From Bryobacterales bacterium (GTDB lineage: Bacteria; Acidobacteriota; Terriglobia; Bryobacterales; Bryobacteraceae): a DNA stretch of 29,237 nt. The notes below the pieces were generated by a model. That model saw only the letters and a program-made list of their open reading frames with translations. It did no database searches and had not been told where the DNA came from. Shown here piece after piece: positions 17,021-24,676 of this stretch. Positions within the stretch are counted from its first letter, which is position 1. The number at the start of each line of letters is the position of its first letter. The translations under genes and the position numbers were made by a program. The stretch is taken from positions 9,184 through 38,420 of the forward strand of contig JAEUQE010000062.1 in NCBI GenBank assembly GCA_016789785.1. Reading direction: 5' to 3'.

Positions 17021-18223
17021 CTAGATGATTTCTTCTTTGGTTGCGTCCCAACGGACCGCGCGCTGCCGCCGGTAGCTTTCCACGGCCATACGGCAGGCCA
17101 CCGACACCCGGAAGCCGAGGTCAACGGGACAGTTGGTTTCCTTGCCGGAGCGAATGCAGTCGAGGAAGTTCTGCATGTGCGCGCGCGGCTGAGTTCGCGA
17201 TTCGCCTACGATCTCTTCGCCCTTCGGCTGATTCACCTTCTGCGGAGCAAGGCGGATCTGCTGCGATTTGAGGATCGTTCCGTCGGTGCCAAGAACACTC
17301 TCCCCGGCGCCGAGTTGATTGTTGCCAAAGCCCGAAACCCACGAAAACAAAACGTCCTCGGAATGTTCCATGGCAACAGACATCGTATCGGGCACTTCCC
17401 GGCCGTCTTTCCACAGATACACTCCGCCCGTCATGGTGACGGACTTCGGGATCTGAAGAGCCAGCGGGCGGGACCAAAAGGCTAGCTGGTGGCACATGTT
17501 CTCGAACACGTTTCCGCCCGAATAGTCCCAGAAAAAGCGCCAGTTGGCATAGCGGTTGGCATCGAAGTCACGCTTCGGAGCTTCACCCAGAAACTGGCTC
17601 CACAGGACGTTCTCGGGTGTCATGTCGGGATAGAGCGGGCGCGCCCACTGCGGCTTGCCATGCGGCGTATTGCGGAACATGTGGGCTTCGATCATCGTGA
17701 TCTTGCCCAGCTTGCCCGACTTCACGAATGCCGTCGCATCCTCCATCAGACCCGACGAGCAAGCCTGATGCCCGATCTGCACCGTGCGCTTGCCGGCCAC
17801 CTTCTGATGCGCGGCGCGCATTCGCTTGGCATGCTCCACGTGGAAGGCCATCGTCTTTTCCTGATACACATGCTTGCCGGCTTCGAGCGATGCCACGAAA
17901 TGCTCACAGTGCAGGTGTTGCGGGGTGGCGATGAGCACTGCATCAATGGTCTTGTCCTCGATCAGGTAGCGATGGTCCAGATAAGTCTTCGCCGCCGGCG
18001 CCAACTGTTTGGCTGCCTCCAACCGGCGCGTGTACACGTCGGCGAATGCCACAAACTCCGTGTTCGGGCACTGCATTGCTTCTCGCACGATCTCCATGCC
18101 GCGATCGCCTGCGCCGATGATGCCGAGGCGCACACGATCATTCGCACCGAGCACGCTGGACGGAGCAAGGCTTCCGGCCAGACCGGTAGCGACACTTCCG
18201 ATGAAATTACGGCGGGAACTCAT
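17021..18223 (-). CDS. Tat-exported Gfo/Idh/MocA family oxidoreductase
   Basis: 400-residue NAD(P)-dependent oxidoreductase of the Gfo/Idh/MocA superfamily, acting on sugars or inositol-like compounds. The twin-arginine signal is MSSRRNFIGSVATGLAGSLA. The Rossmann motif is GAGDRG at 37-42. The usual E-K-P catalytic motif appears as Glu122-Lys123-Thr124 in YQEKTMAF, so the proline is replaced by threonine. The C-terminal half (GNVFENMCHQLAFWSRPL and similar) is typical of the exported Acidobacteria/Planctomycetes subgroup. It is first in a probable transcription unit with the acyl-CoA dehydrogenase and meaB, and is divergent from the sulfatase at 18312, with an 88-base shared upstream region. 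The functional link to the two downstream metabolic genes is not obvious; the sulfatase side makes more sense for glycan use. Confidence 0.92.
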   Translation of the reverse strand: MSSRRNFIGSVATGLAGSLAPSSVLGANDRVRLGIIGAGDRGMEIVREAMQCPNTEFVAFADVYTRRLEAAKQLAPAAKTYLDHRYLIEDKTIDAVLIATPQHLHCEHFVASLEAGKHVYQEKTMAFHVEHAKRMRAAHQKVAGKRTVQIGHQACSSGLMEDATAFVKSGKLGKITMIEAHMFRNTPHGKPQWARPLYPDMTPENVLWSQFLGEAPKRDFDANRYANWRFFWDYSGGNVFENMCHQLAFWSRPLALQIPKSVTMTGGVYLWKDGREVPDTMSVAMEHSEDVLFSWVSGFGNNQLGAGESVLGTDGTILKSQQIRLAPQKVNQPKGEEIVGESRTQPRAHMQNFLDCIRSGKETNCPVDLGFRVSVACRMAVESYRRQRAVRWDATKEEII

Positions 18224-18311
18224 GTAGTGGGGAACAGCTCCTTGCTAAGGCCATCGTATCAGACGGCGCGAAGGCCGCGTTTGCGGGGCCGGTATCTGAT
18301 ACATTCATGGC

Positions 18312-19718
18312 GTGCAACGACGTACGTTTCTCGGCTCGCTGGGCGCCGCCACCGCCGCTCGCGCCTGGCAACCCGCGCCCATGAACATCGTGTTCATTCT
18401 CGCCGACGATCTCGGCTGGTCCGACCTTGCGTGCTACGGCGCGGATCTGCATGAGACGCCGAATATCGACCGGCTTGCCGCGGAGGGCGTGCGATTCACG
18501 GACGCGCATTCGGCGTCGCCCGTCTGCACCCCGACCCGTGCTTCCATCATGACGGGCAAGCATCCCGCGCGGCTCGGGATGACCATCTGGTACGAGTCGA
18601 CGGCGACGCCCCCGCAGGATCGTAAGCTGATTCCGCCGGTTGTCCGAGGCAATCTTCCGCTCGAAGAGAAGACCATCGCCGAAATCTGCAAGGAGCGCGG
18701 CTACCTCACCGCGGCCGTCGGCAAGTGGCACCTTGGCGATGCGAACCATTATCCGGAAACGCAGGGTTTCGATATCAACATCGGCGGATCGCACTGGGGC
18801 GCTCCAGAAACTTACTATTATCCCTACCGCGGGATGCACCGTTTTCGTGAATTCCGTTACATGCCACGCCTCGACATGGGAAAACCCGGCGAGTATTTGA
18901 CTGACCGTCTTACAGACGAGGCGCTGCGGGTGATCGACTATGCGGGTAACCTGCCTTTCTTCCTGTATCTTGCCCATCATGCTCCACACACTCCCATCGA
19001 AGCCCCGGCCGCCCTTGTCGAGCACTATCAGCGCAAGCTCCGGCCGGAGATGAAGCATCAAAATCCGGTCACCGCGGCGATGATCCACAACCTGGATCAA
19101 AACGTCGGAAGGGTGGCGGCGCGGCTTCGCGAAAAGGAGTTGCTGGACCGCACTCTCATCGTCTTCACCTCAGACAACGGCGGGTATACCGCACCCTTCG
19201 CGGGCAAACAGGTGACCAGCAACTCACCGCTTCGATCCGGCAAAGGCTCGGCATACGAGGGGGGCGTACGCGTTCCGCTGATTGCCAGAATGCCTGGTGG
19301 CCGCAGGGGGGTTACTTGCTCGCAACCCACCATTTCCACGGACTTATTCGCCACGATGCAGGAGATCGCGGGAGCCTCGGGACCAGTGCATGATGGTGTA
19401 AGTCTCGCACCGCTACTGCGCAACGAGAATGCTCCGTTTGCGGAGCGGGAGCTTTACTTTCACTATCCACACTACTATGTAACCACTTCGCCGGTGAGCG
19501 CAATCCGTTCGGGTCCGTGGAAGTTACTCCACTACTTTGAGGATGACCAAGTGGAACTTTTCCGCCTGGACCGCGACTTGGCGGAGTCGCAAGATCTCGT
19601 CTCACAGGAACCTGGCACGGCCGCCCGGCTCAAGCGGAAACTCGGCGAATGGCTGAAGTCCGTGAATGCGCCGATGCCCGCGAAGAATCCCAAGTGGGTA
19701 CCCAAGCCAGGCGCGTGA
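18312..19718 (+). CDS. Exported sulfatase, arylsulfatase A-like
   Basis: 468-residue type I sulfatase. The start is GTG at 18312; the nearby ATG at 18307 is out of frame and an in-frame stop lies at 18297. Residues 2-19 (QRRTFLGSLGAATAARAW) form a Tat-type signal. The metal aspartates are in FILADDLGWSD (Asp32, Asp33). The formylglycine motif CTPTRASIMTGKHP has Cys72 as the modified residue. VGKWHLGD and FTSDNGGY supply later active-site positions. The C-terminal domain ends in a basic, Pro-rich tail. It resembles arylsulfatase A / N-acetylgalactosamine-6-sulfatase types common in planctomycetes and acidobacteria. It is divergent from the Gfo/Idh/MocA gene, so the two may be co-regulated for sulfated glycan degradation (inference). 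Confidence 0.93.
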   Translation: MQRRTFLGSLGAATAARAWQPAPMNIVFILADDLGWSDLACYGADLHETPNIDRLAAEGVRFTDAHSASPVCTPTRASIMTGKHPARLGMTIWYESTATPPQDRKLIPPVVRGNLPLEEKTIAEICKERGYLTAAVGKWHLGDANHYPETQGFDINIGGSHWGAPETYYYPYRGMHRFREFRYMPRLDMGKPGEYLTDRLTDEALRVIDYAGNLPFFLYLAHHAPHTPIEAPAALVEHYQRKLRPEMKHQNPVTAAMIHNLDQNVGRVAARLREKELLDRTLIVFTSDNGGYTAPFAGKQVTSNSPLRSGKGSAYEGGVRVPLIARMPGGRRGVTCSQPTISTDLFATMQEIAGASGPVHDGVSLAPLLRNENAPFAERELYFHYPHYYVTTSPVSAIRSGPWKLLHYFEDDQVELFRLDRDLAESQDLVSQEPGTAARLKRKLGEWLKSVNAPMPAKNPKWVPKPGA

Positions 19719-19728
19719 TTCGCCACGG

Positions 19729-21399
19729 TCAGCGTCCGGATTGCAGTGAACTCGATCGAGGAGCCGTCAGTTCACGGAAACGTGGATCGCTTCGCAGCGC
19801 ACGAAACGCGGGATCCTGCGCCGCCAACACAACCATTGCGGAACCTTGCTCACGTGCTTCGCGCAGACTTGCCACGGCTTGCTCCGTGTTTCCCGCAAAG
19901 CCGTGAAACCTGGCGCGCATGTACGCCTGCCGGATGGTGCCCGGATCGCGGGACAGGACAATCTTCCGTGCTTCGGCATCGCCCCGGTAGGCACGCGCGA
20001 GTTGGTTGCATGCGGCGGCTTCCGGCGAACCAGGCTCCAACTCCAGGGTGCGCTTGGTCTGATTGACGGCTCGTTCGAACGCGCCGGCTTCCAGCAACAA
20101 CCAGCCCGCGTCGATATTGATCCGTGCCGAGAACGGGTCCAACTCGATTGCGCGCTGCAGACTCGCAAGACCCTCCTCCGTGCGGCCCGCCGCAACGAAA
20201 GCCCAAGCCTGATCATGAAGGATCTCCGCGCTGCCAGGCTGCAGGGAAGAAGCGCGACGCAGCCATTCGATCGCCGCTACCGGATCCCAGTCACTCCACA
20301 AACTTGCGTTCGCGCGCGCAAGCACCGCCCGCCAATGGCCGCCGGCGCGTTCCGCGGCAGCCGCCGACTCCTCAAAGCGTTCCCGGCCTCCCCCGGCACG
20401 TCCCAGCAATGCCAGTGCTTCGGCGCGATACGCCCACGCCTCGGGACAATCCGCCCGGGCAAAGAACTCGATGCTCTGGCGCAGACCATCGAGAGTGCCC
20501 TTGTTCATGGCGTAGCGGCCGGCGCGGACATCGTCCCATCCCGCGGCGCACTTGTCCCCCAACGGCTTCGGCTCCGCGTGGAAATGCTTCATCAACTGTT
20601 CCGGAAGACGCGTATGTAAATCACGGCGCTGTCCTTCGCTTTCGATCGAACTCACCACCGATTCGGTTCTCGCATCAATGAGCCGCGCACGCAAGAGGTA
20701 GCGATCCGGACCAGACACCGTGAGACTGCCTTCCACGACGTATCCCACCTGCAACTCCCTCGCGATCTCCGAGACCGGCTTCGTGGTTTCCCGGTACCGC
20801 ATTACCGACCGCAGAGCGATCACCTGAATCCCTGCATTCGAGGCCAATGCTGTGATCGCTTCATCAATCAACGATTCGCAGGCTTCGGCTGGCCCAGTGA
20901 ATGGCAGTACCGCGACCCGCACCGGTTGGGAGGGCCGGGAGATGCTCCACAGTGTCGCCGCAAGACCGGCCACCGCGGTAGCCAGAACGGCCGCGAAGAG
21001 CGCCCATCGTCGACGTGTGTGCGGCACCGGCCGCGGCTCGGCACTCGGAACCGCCGCTTCTTGTACGGCGAGCGCTTCCGGGTCAGAACACGTCACCGGA
21101 CCAAGAAAGCGATACCCCTGCTTCGGAACGGTTTGGATAAACCTTGGTGCGGAAGCATCGTCGTTGAGCGCGGCGCGGATCTGCGCGATGTGCGTGTTCA
21201 GGCTGCGATCGAAGTCGACGTGGGTGCCGTTTCCCCAGACCGCCTGCTGTAGTTGTTCACGCGAGACGATGTGGTCGGCGTTCTCCACCAGCACACGGAG
21301 AATTGTGAACGCCTGCGCAGTCAGCTTGACGGCCGTCCCGGACCTGCGCAGTTCGGCGGCACGGGTGTCCAACTCGAAAACGCCGAATGTTACCGCCAC
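19729..21399 (-). CDS. ToxR/CadC-like winged-helix regulator with TPR domain
   Basis: 556-residue membrane-anchored transcriptional regulator. Residues 1-100 form an OmpR-type winged helix (FGVFELDTRAAELRR, then LTAQAFTILRVLVENADH, DFDRSLNTHIAQIRAAL and FIQTVPKQGYRFLG). A single membrane helix lies at about 131-151 after an Arg cluster (TRRRW). A periplasmic domain at about 160-260 has the RVAVLPFTG...VVEGSL pattern of TolB-N/FlgO-like sensor domains. The rest (about 280-540) is a series of helical pairs typical of TPR repeats (for example GRTEEGLASLQRAIELDPFS). This one-component architecture is abundant in Acidobacteria, where few targets are known. The gene is convergent with the sulfatase. 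No receiver domain or histidine kinase is nearby. Confidence 0.9.
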   Translation of the reverse strand: MAVTFGVFELDTRAAELRRSGTAVKLTAQAFTILRVLVENADHIVSREQLQQAVWGNGTHVDFDRSLNTHIAQIRAALNDDASAPRFIQTVPKQGYRFLGPVTCSDPEALAVQEAAVPSAEPRPVPHTRRRWALFAAVLATAVAGLAATLWSISRPSQPVRVAVLPFTGPAEACESLIDEAITALASNAGIQVIALRSVMRYRETTKPVSEIARELQVGYVVEGSLTVSGPDRYLLRARLIDARTESVVSSIESEGQRRDLHTRLPEQLMKHFHAEPKPLGDKCAAGWDDVRAGRYAMNKGTLDGLRQSIEFFARADCPEAWAYRAEALALLGRAGGGRERFEESAAAAERAGGHWRAVLARANASLWSDWDPVAAIEWLRRASSLQPGSAEILHDQAWAFVAAGRTEEGLASLQRAIELDPFSARINIDAGWLLLEAGAFERAVNQTKRTLELEPGSPEAAACNQLARAYRGDAEARKIVLSRDPGTIRQAYMRARFHGFAGNTEQAVASLREAREQGSAMVVLAAQDPAFRALRSDPRFRELTAPRSSSLQSGR

Positions 21400-21503
21400 A
21401 TCACCAGTTTATCTTGCCTTGGATCGGCAACAGAACAAAGGCACTTACGAATTAACACGAAATTGGGATGCTTCCGCGGCCCCGGCATGGTTCGCTGGGG
21501 GTC

Positions 21504-22664
21504 ATGACACGCAGAGACACTCTCTCGATCAGCAGCGCGATCGCAAGCGCCATGATGATGCTTCCCGCACAGGCCCAACAAACAGCTACCCGAGCCGCCA
21601 TCCGCCGCGGCCCCGATATCTTCGACGCGGCCGCACAGGGCGACCGGGCCCGTGCCAAAGCACTATTGGCGATGGCGCCAGGAATTGCCAATCTTGAGAC
21701 TGAAGATGGGCTGACGCCGCTGTGGTTCGCGGCAGCCGGCGCGCATGCCGATGTGGTGTCAGATCTGGTGTCCGCGGGCGCCAATGTCAATGGCGCGGCA
21801 GAGAGTCCTCTCATCGCAGCGGTGGACCATTCCGACGGTCTGACGGTACTTCAGATGATCGACTCCATGGCCGGCAACGGGGCGAATCCGAACGTTCGTC
21901 GCCGTAGCGACCGGAAGAGCGCCGTCGAGATCGCCGCTGCCAGGGGACATCGAGATGTCGTCCGATTCCTGGTGCGCCGTGGTGCCGAAGCCTCAGGGGT
22001 CGCCGACGCCGCGGGAGTGGATCCCGTTCATTTCGGCAAACGATACCTTCTCGATGGCAAGCCCGTGGATCGCGACGATACCTACGGCCTGCCAGTGTCG
22101 CTGGTGAACCAGTTCGTTGGTGTGTCCCACGTCGACCTGGAACGCGTCCGCAAGTTACATAAGCTCGTGCCAGTGCTCGTGAACGTGCGAGCGACCTTTG
22201 ATGAACTGCCGGTGGAGGCAGCGGCGCACGTTGGCAACTTGCCGATCGTGCGGTATCTGCTGGAGGCGGGCGCTCCGCTGTCGACATGCACCGCCGTTGT
22301 ACTGGGCGAGACGCCGCTGGTGCGCCGCATGGTCGCCGAGGATGCGAGAGTGCTCCACGAGCGTGGTGCGCATGATCAGGGCCTGATGCACTACACCGCC
22401 TTTGCCGATCCGAGGATCGACATAGCGGAACTTCTGATCAGCCGCGGGCTGGATGTGGATCAGCGAGGGCTTGGTCAGACAGCGCTGCACTTCGCGGCAC
22501 GGCGCGGTCATGTCGAATTGGCCGAACTGCTTTTGGCCAAGGGCGCGGATCTGAATTCCGTCTCGACATCGCGGATCGCGCCAGGAACTCCACTGGCGCT
22601 CGCGATGAAAGCGAAGCACGTAAAGATGGTGGAGTTCCTGCGCTCCCGTGGAGCACGCGGATAG
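21504..22664 (+). CDS. Exported ankyrin-repeat protein
   Basis: 386-residue protein with a signal sequence (MTRRDTLSISSAIASAMMML, then PAQAQQ) and an ankyrin-repeat body. Repeats are visible as DGLTPLWFAAAGAHADVVSD at about 69-88, KSAVEIAAARGHRDVVRFLV at 138-157, and GQTALHFAARRGHVELAELL near the C-terminus, with degenerate units between. A middle stretch (about 165-230) lacks clear repeats. GGGGG lies just upstream of the ATG at 21504; the longer frame to 21468 adds sequence before the signal peptide and is rejected. Ankyrin repeats bind proteins, and the location is probably periplasmic. It ends 3 bases before the convergent LysM gene. A role as a binding partner of that protein is possible but unproven. 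Confidence 0.87.
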   Translation: MTRRDTLSISSAIASAMMMLPAQAQQTATRAAIRRGPDIFDAAAQGDRARAKALLAMAPGIANLETEDGLTPLWFAAAGAHADVVSDLVSAGANVNGAAESPLIAAVDHSDGLTVLQMIDSMAGNGANPNVRRRSDRKSAVEIAAARGHRDVVRFLVRRGAEASGVADAAGVDPVHFGKRYLLDGKPVDRDDTYGLPVSLVNQFVGVSHVDLERVRKLHKLVPVLVNVRATFDELPVEAAAHVGNLPIVRYLLEAGAPLSTCTAVVLGETPLVRRMVAEDARVLHERGAHDQGLMHYTAFADPRIDIAELLISRGLDVDQRGLGQTALHFAARRGHVELAELLLAKGADLNSVSTSRIAPGTPLALAMKAKHVKMVEFLRSRGARG

Positions 22665-22667
22665 TCG

Positions 22668-24020
22668 CTACTTCGACTGAAGGATCTGCCGTGCGCGATC
22701 CTTGATGGCGCCGCGAAGTGCGAGTCTCGCCCCGGCGGTGTTGCCGTTGCATGCCTCGATGACCAGCATGCGGAAGGAAAGCAAGGCCTGCCGGTCACTC
22801 ATCTGGTCAACATCAGCGGTGCCGTACTCCTTCAGCGTCGCGCGCGCGTCCACCACCGCATCCTTGGCACCCATGTAAGCCAACTTCTGCTGAAGGGCGC
22901 CATTGGACGGCAGTTGCGGGTTGTACCAGTCTTCAAACACCGCGCGGATATAGCCGCTCTCGTACCACGTCGCCAGCGCTTCGATCTCATTGCCGTGGAG
23001 AGCGCGGTCATACGCCCACGCAACCAGCGCCGCCAGGCCGAGCGATGCGACGATTCCACTGAGAACCGCGCCACCCGCCGTGAATACGCCTTCGGCGATC
23101 AGCCACTGCACCACACGTTGCCCCAACTGCTTTGCGAACTGCATGGCAGCGGATTTCCCGATCGTGTAGACAAGGTGATACCAGCCCTTGGGTGAGAGCC
23201 CACACTTCACCATCGCTTTGTACGTGATCCTGACGTGGTGCATCGAGCCGGCCAGGAACCAATCATCGTCAACTGTTGCGCTGAACCCGAGATGTACTGG
23301 CGTCTTGAAGATGTCGAGGTTCAGGCTCGCCTCGGCCGAGCCTGTCAGCTTGCCCCAGCGGATCAGATCATATTGCAGAGTCGCCTCGAGAAGACCGCCC
23401 AGTGCGGACCGGTAGTTGTCGAGCATTCCTGAACGGGCGGCCTCGAAAATACGCTTCCCCTGATCTTTGCCAAGTGCCACACCGAAGCTTGCCTCCAATC
23501 TCTCCGTGAAGTCCCCCTCAATGGCTGCCTTCACCTCTGACTTCGATACGGAGACCCTGGCGGGCCATCCGTCTTTCGGCGTAAGGCGGACGTCAACCGA
23601 GAACTCACCTTGAAGAAGGAAGAGGCCCTTCACGGCGGGTTCCCCAGGAGGCACCGTGAACTTGTAAGACAACTCCGATGTAAGTGGGACCTCAAAGTTG
23701 CCCGGAGCGTTCAGGTCTACTTTCTTTCGCGCGGCCGGCGGTGGGAGAGGGCCTGGATAGTGCCCGGGTGTCTTGCCTGGCGGGCGGTTCGGCCCCGGAT
23801 AGTGCGGCAGGTGAATGAGCGTCTCTCCGGTTCGGATGAGGTTCTTGTTCTCGATCGGCTTAGGGGCACCCGGCCCATTGGGGCGGCGGAACACATCGAG
23901 CGTATCGTAGTTACCGTAAATCGCCCACGAGTACTTACTGAGCGTGTCTCCGTCTTTGACCAGTATCTTTCCGTCGTCGGCGACCTCCACGCTGTACGGC
24001 GGGTTCTTGTATGTTGGCAT
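22668..24020 (-). CDS. LysM-domain protein of unknown function with hydrophobic helices
   Basis: 450-residue protein. A LysM domain is at about residues 20-72 (ILVKDGDTLSKYSWAIYGNY, then PIENKNLIRTGETLIHLP), a peptidoglycan- or chitin-binding fold. A Pro-rich linker with two HYPGP copies (73-77 and 88-92) leads to a beta-rich region at about 105-270 with alternating polar/apolar segments. Helical segments then include the Gly/Ala-rich hydrophobic stretch 306-337 (FTAGGAVLSGIVASLGLAAL). The C-terminal 110 residues are helical and charged. There is no N-terminal signal peptide. The start at 24020 has AGGAG 9 bases upstream; the longer frame to 24143 is rejected. The architecture resembles cargo or spike-associated proteins of contractile injection systems, or membrane-active effectors, but no such system is nearby. 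The function is unknown. Confidence 0.8.
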   Translation of the reverse strand: MPTYKNPPYSVEVADDGKILVKDGDTLSKYSWAIYGNYDTLDVFRRPNGPGAPKPIENKNLIRTGETLIHLPHYPGPNRPPGKTPGHYPGPLPPPAARKKVDLNAPGNFEVPLTSELSYKFTVPPGEPAVKGLFLLQGEFSVDVRLTPKDGWPARVSVSKSEVKAAIEGDFTERLEASFGVALGKDQGKRIFEAARSGMLDNYRSALGGLLEATLQYDLIRWGKLTGSAEASLNLDIFKTPVHLGFSATVDDDWFLAGSMHHVRITYKAMVKCGLSPKGWYHLVYTIGKSAAMQFAKQLGQRVVQWLIAEGVFTAGGAVLSGIVASLGLAALVAWAYDRALHGNEIEALATWYESGYIRAVFEDWYNPQLPSNGALQQKLAYMGAKDAVVDARATLKEYGTADVDQMSDRQALLSFRMLVIEACNGNTAGARLALRGAIKDRARQILQSK

Positions 24021-24186
24021 TGTTTTGTTTTCTCCTCGCGTTTGGCGTTTTCCAACGTCTCCAGATGTTCTGGCGACGGATTGCCGCGGGAGTGGACATG
24101 GAGGGTTGACGCGCCCCGGCAGACGAATCGGCGCAACGGTCATTCGGATGCGGCGCCGGGATTCAACTCACCCGCTGCGCAAGGTG

Positions 24187-24539
24187 ATGGCGGCCTTCTT
24201 CAACACCTTCCAACAGAGCTTCAGCGCCGGATCGCAACTTCGCTTCCGCGCAGTTCTGAAACCAGCCGGAGGAACAACTCCGGACGGCTTCAGCATGGCG
24301 CTCCTCGATAGCACGGGCGTGGAGATCGCCACACTCTCACCACTGGGCGGCTTCGTTCTCATCGACACGAGTTCTCCGGTAATCGTGCAGACGTTTGCGT
24401 CCGCCGATGGAACCGTCCCGGCGCCATCCGCCACTCTTGTCAACGTGGGTGCGGATCCCGTGCCCGAACCCGCGGCGGGATTGCTGTAACAGCCGGCATG
24501 TTGATTCTCGCCGGAGCCAGACGTCTTCGCTCCCGGTGA
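24187..24539 (+). pseudogene. PEP-CTERM protein remnant, truncated and frameshifted
   Basis: A plus-strand frame from about 24187 reads like the end of a PEP-CTERM surface protein: FQQSFSAGSQLRFRAVLKP, GGTTPDGFSMALLDSTGVEI, and finally GADPVPEPAAG. In the current frame it stops at TAA 24487-24489, right after the PEP motif. Shifting one frame at about 24477-24482 restores the expected tail: a hydrophobic helix IAVTAGMLILAG followed by ARRLRSR and TGA at 24537-24539. The gene therefore carries a one-base indel inside its sorting signal. The 5' part, with signal peptide, is also missing; upstream sequence is the leader of the divergent LysM gene. I read this as a decayed gene, although a sequencing error could explain the frameshift alone. 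Confidence 0.75.
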
Positions 24540-24676
24540 TTCAGTTTCGCCGTCTGATGGTTGGGTCACGGACGGCGGCTGCCTGGTGGAAGCGGATCAT
24601 TGCGGCCATGGGGTGCATGCGCCGCAATGGTCCTTCCGCTGGCAGATTTCCTGAGTCGCAGCCAGCTTCCGGTCAG

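Noticed and set aside
15887..17485. 532-codon plus-strand open frame
   Set aside because: It is antisense to the acyl-CoA dehydrogenase and Gfo/Idh/MocA genes, which have full domain motifs. The translation is Arg/His-rich without recognisable motifs, as expected of a GC-rich shadow.
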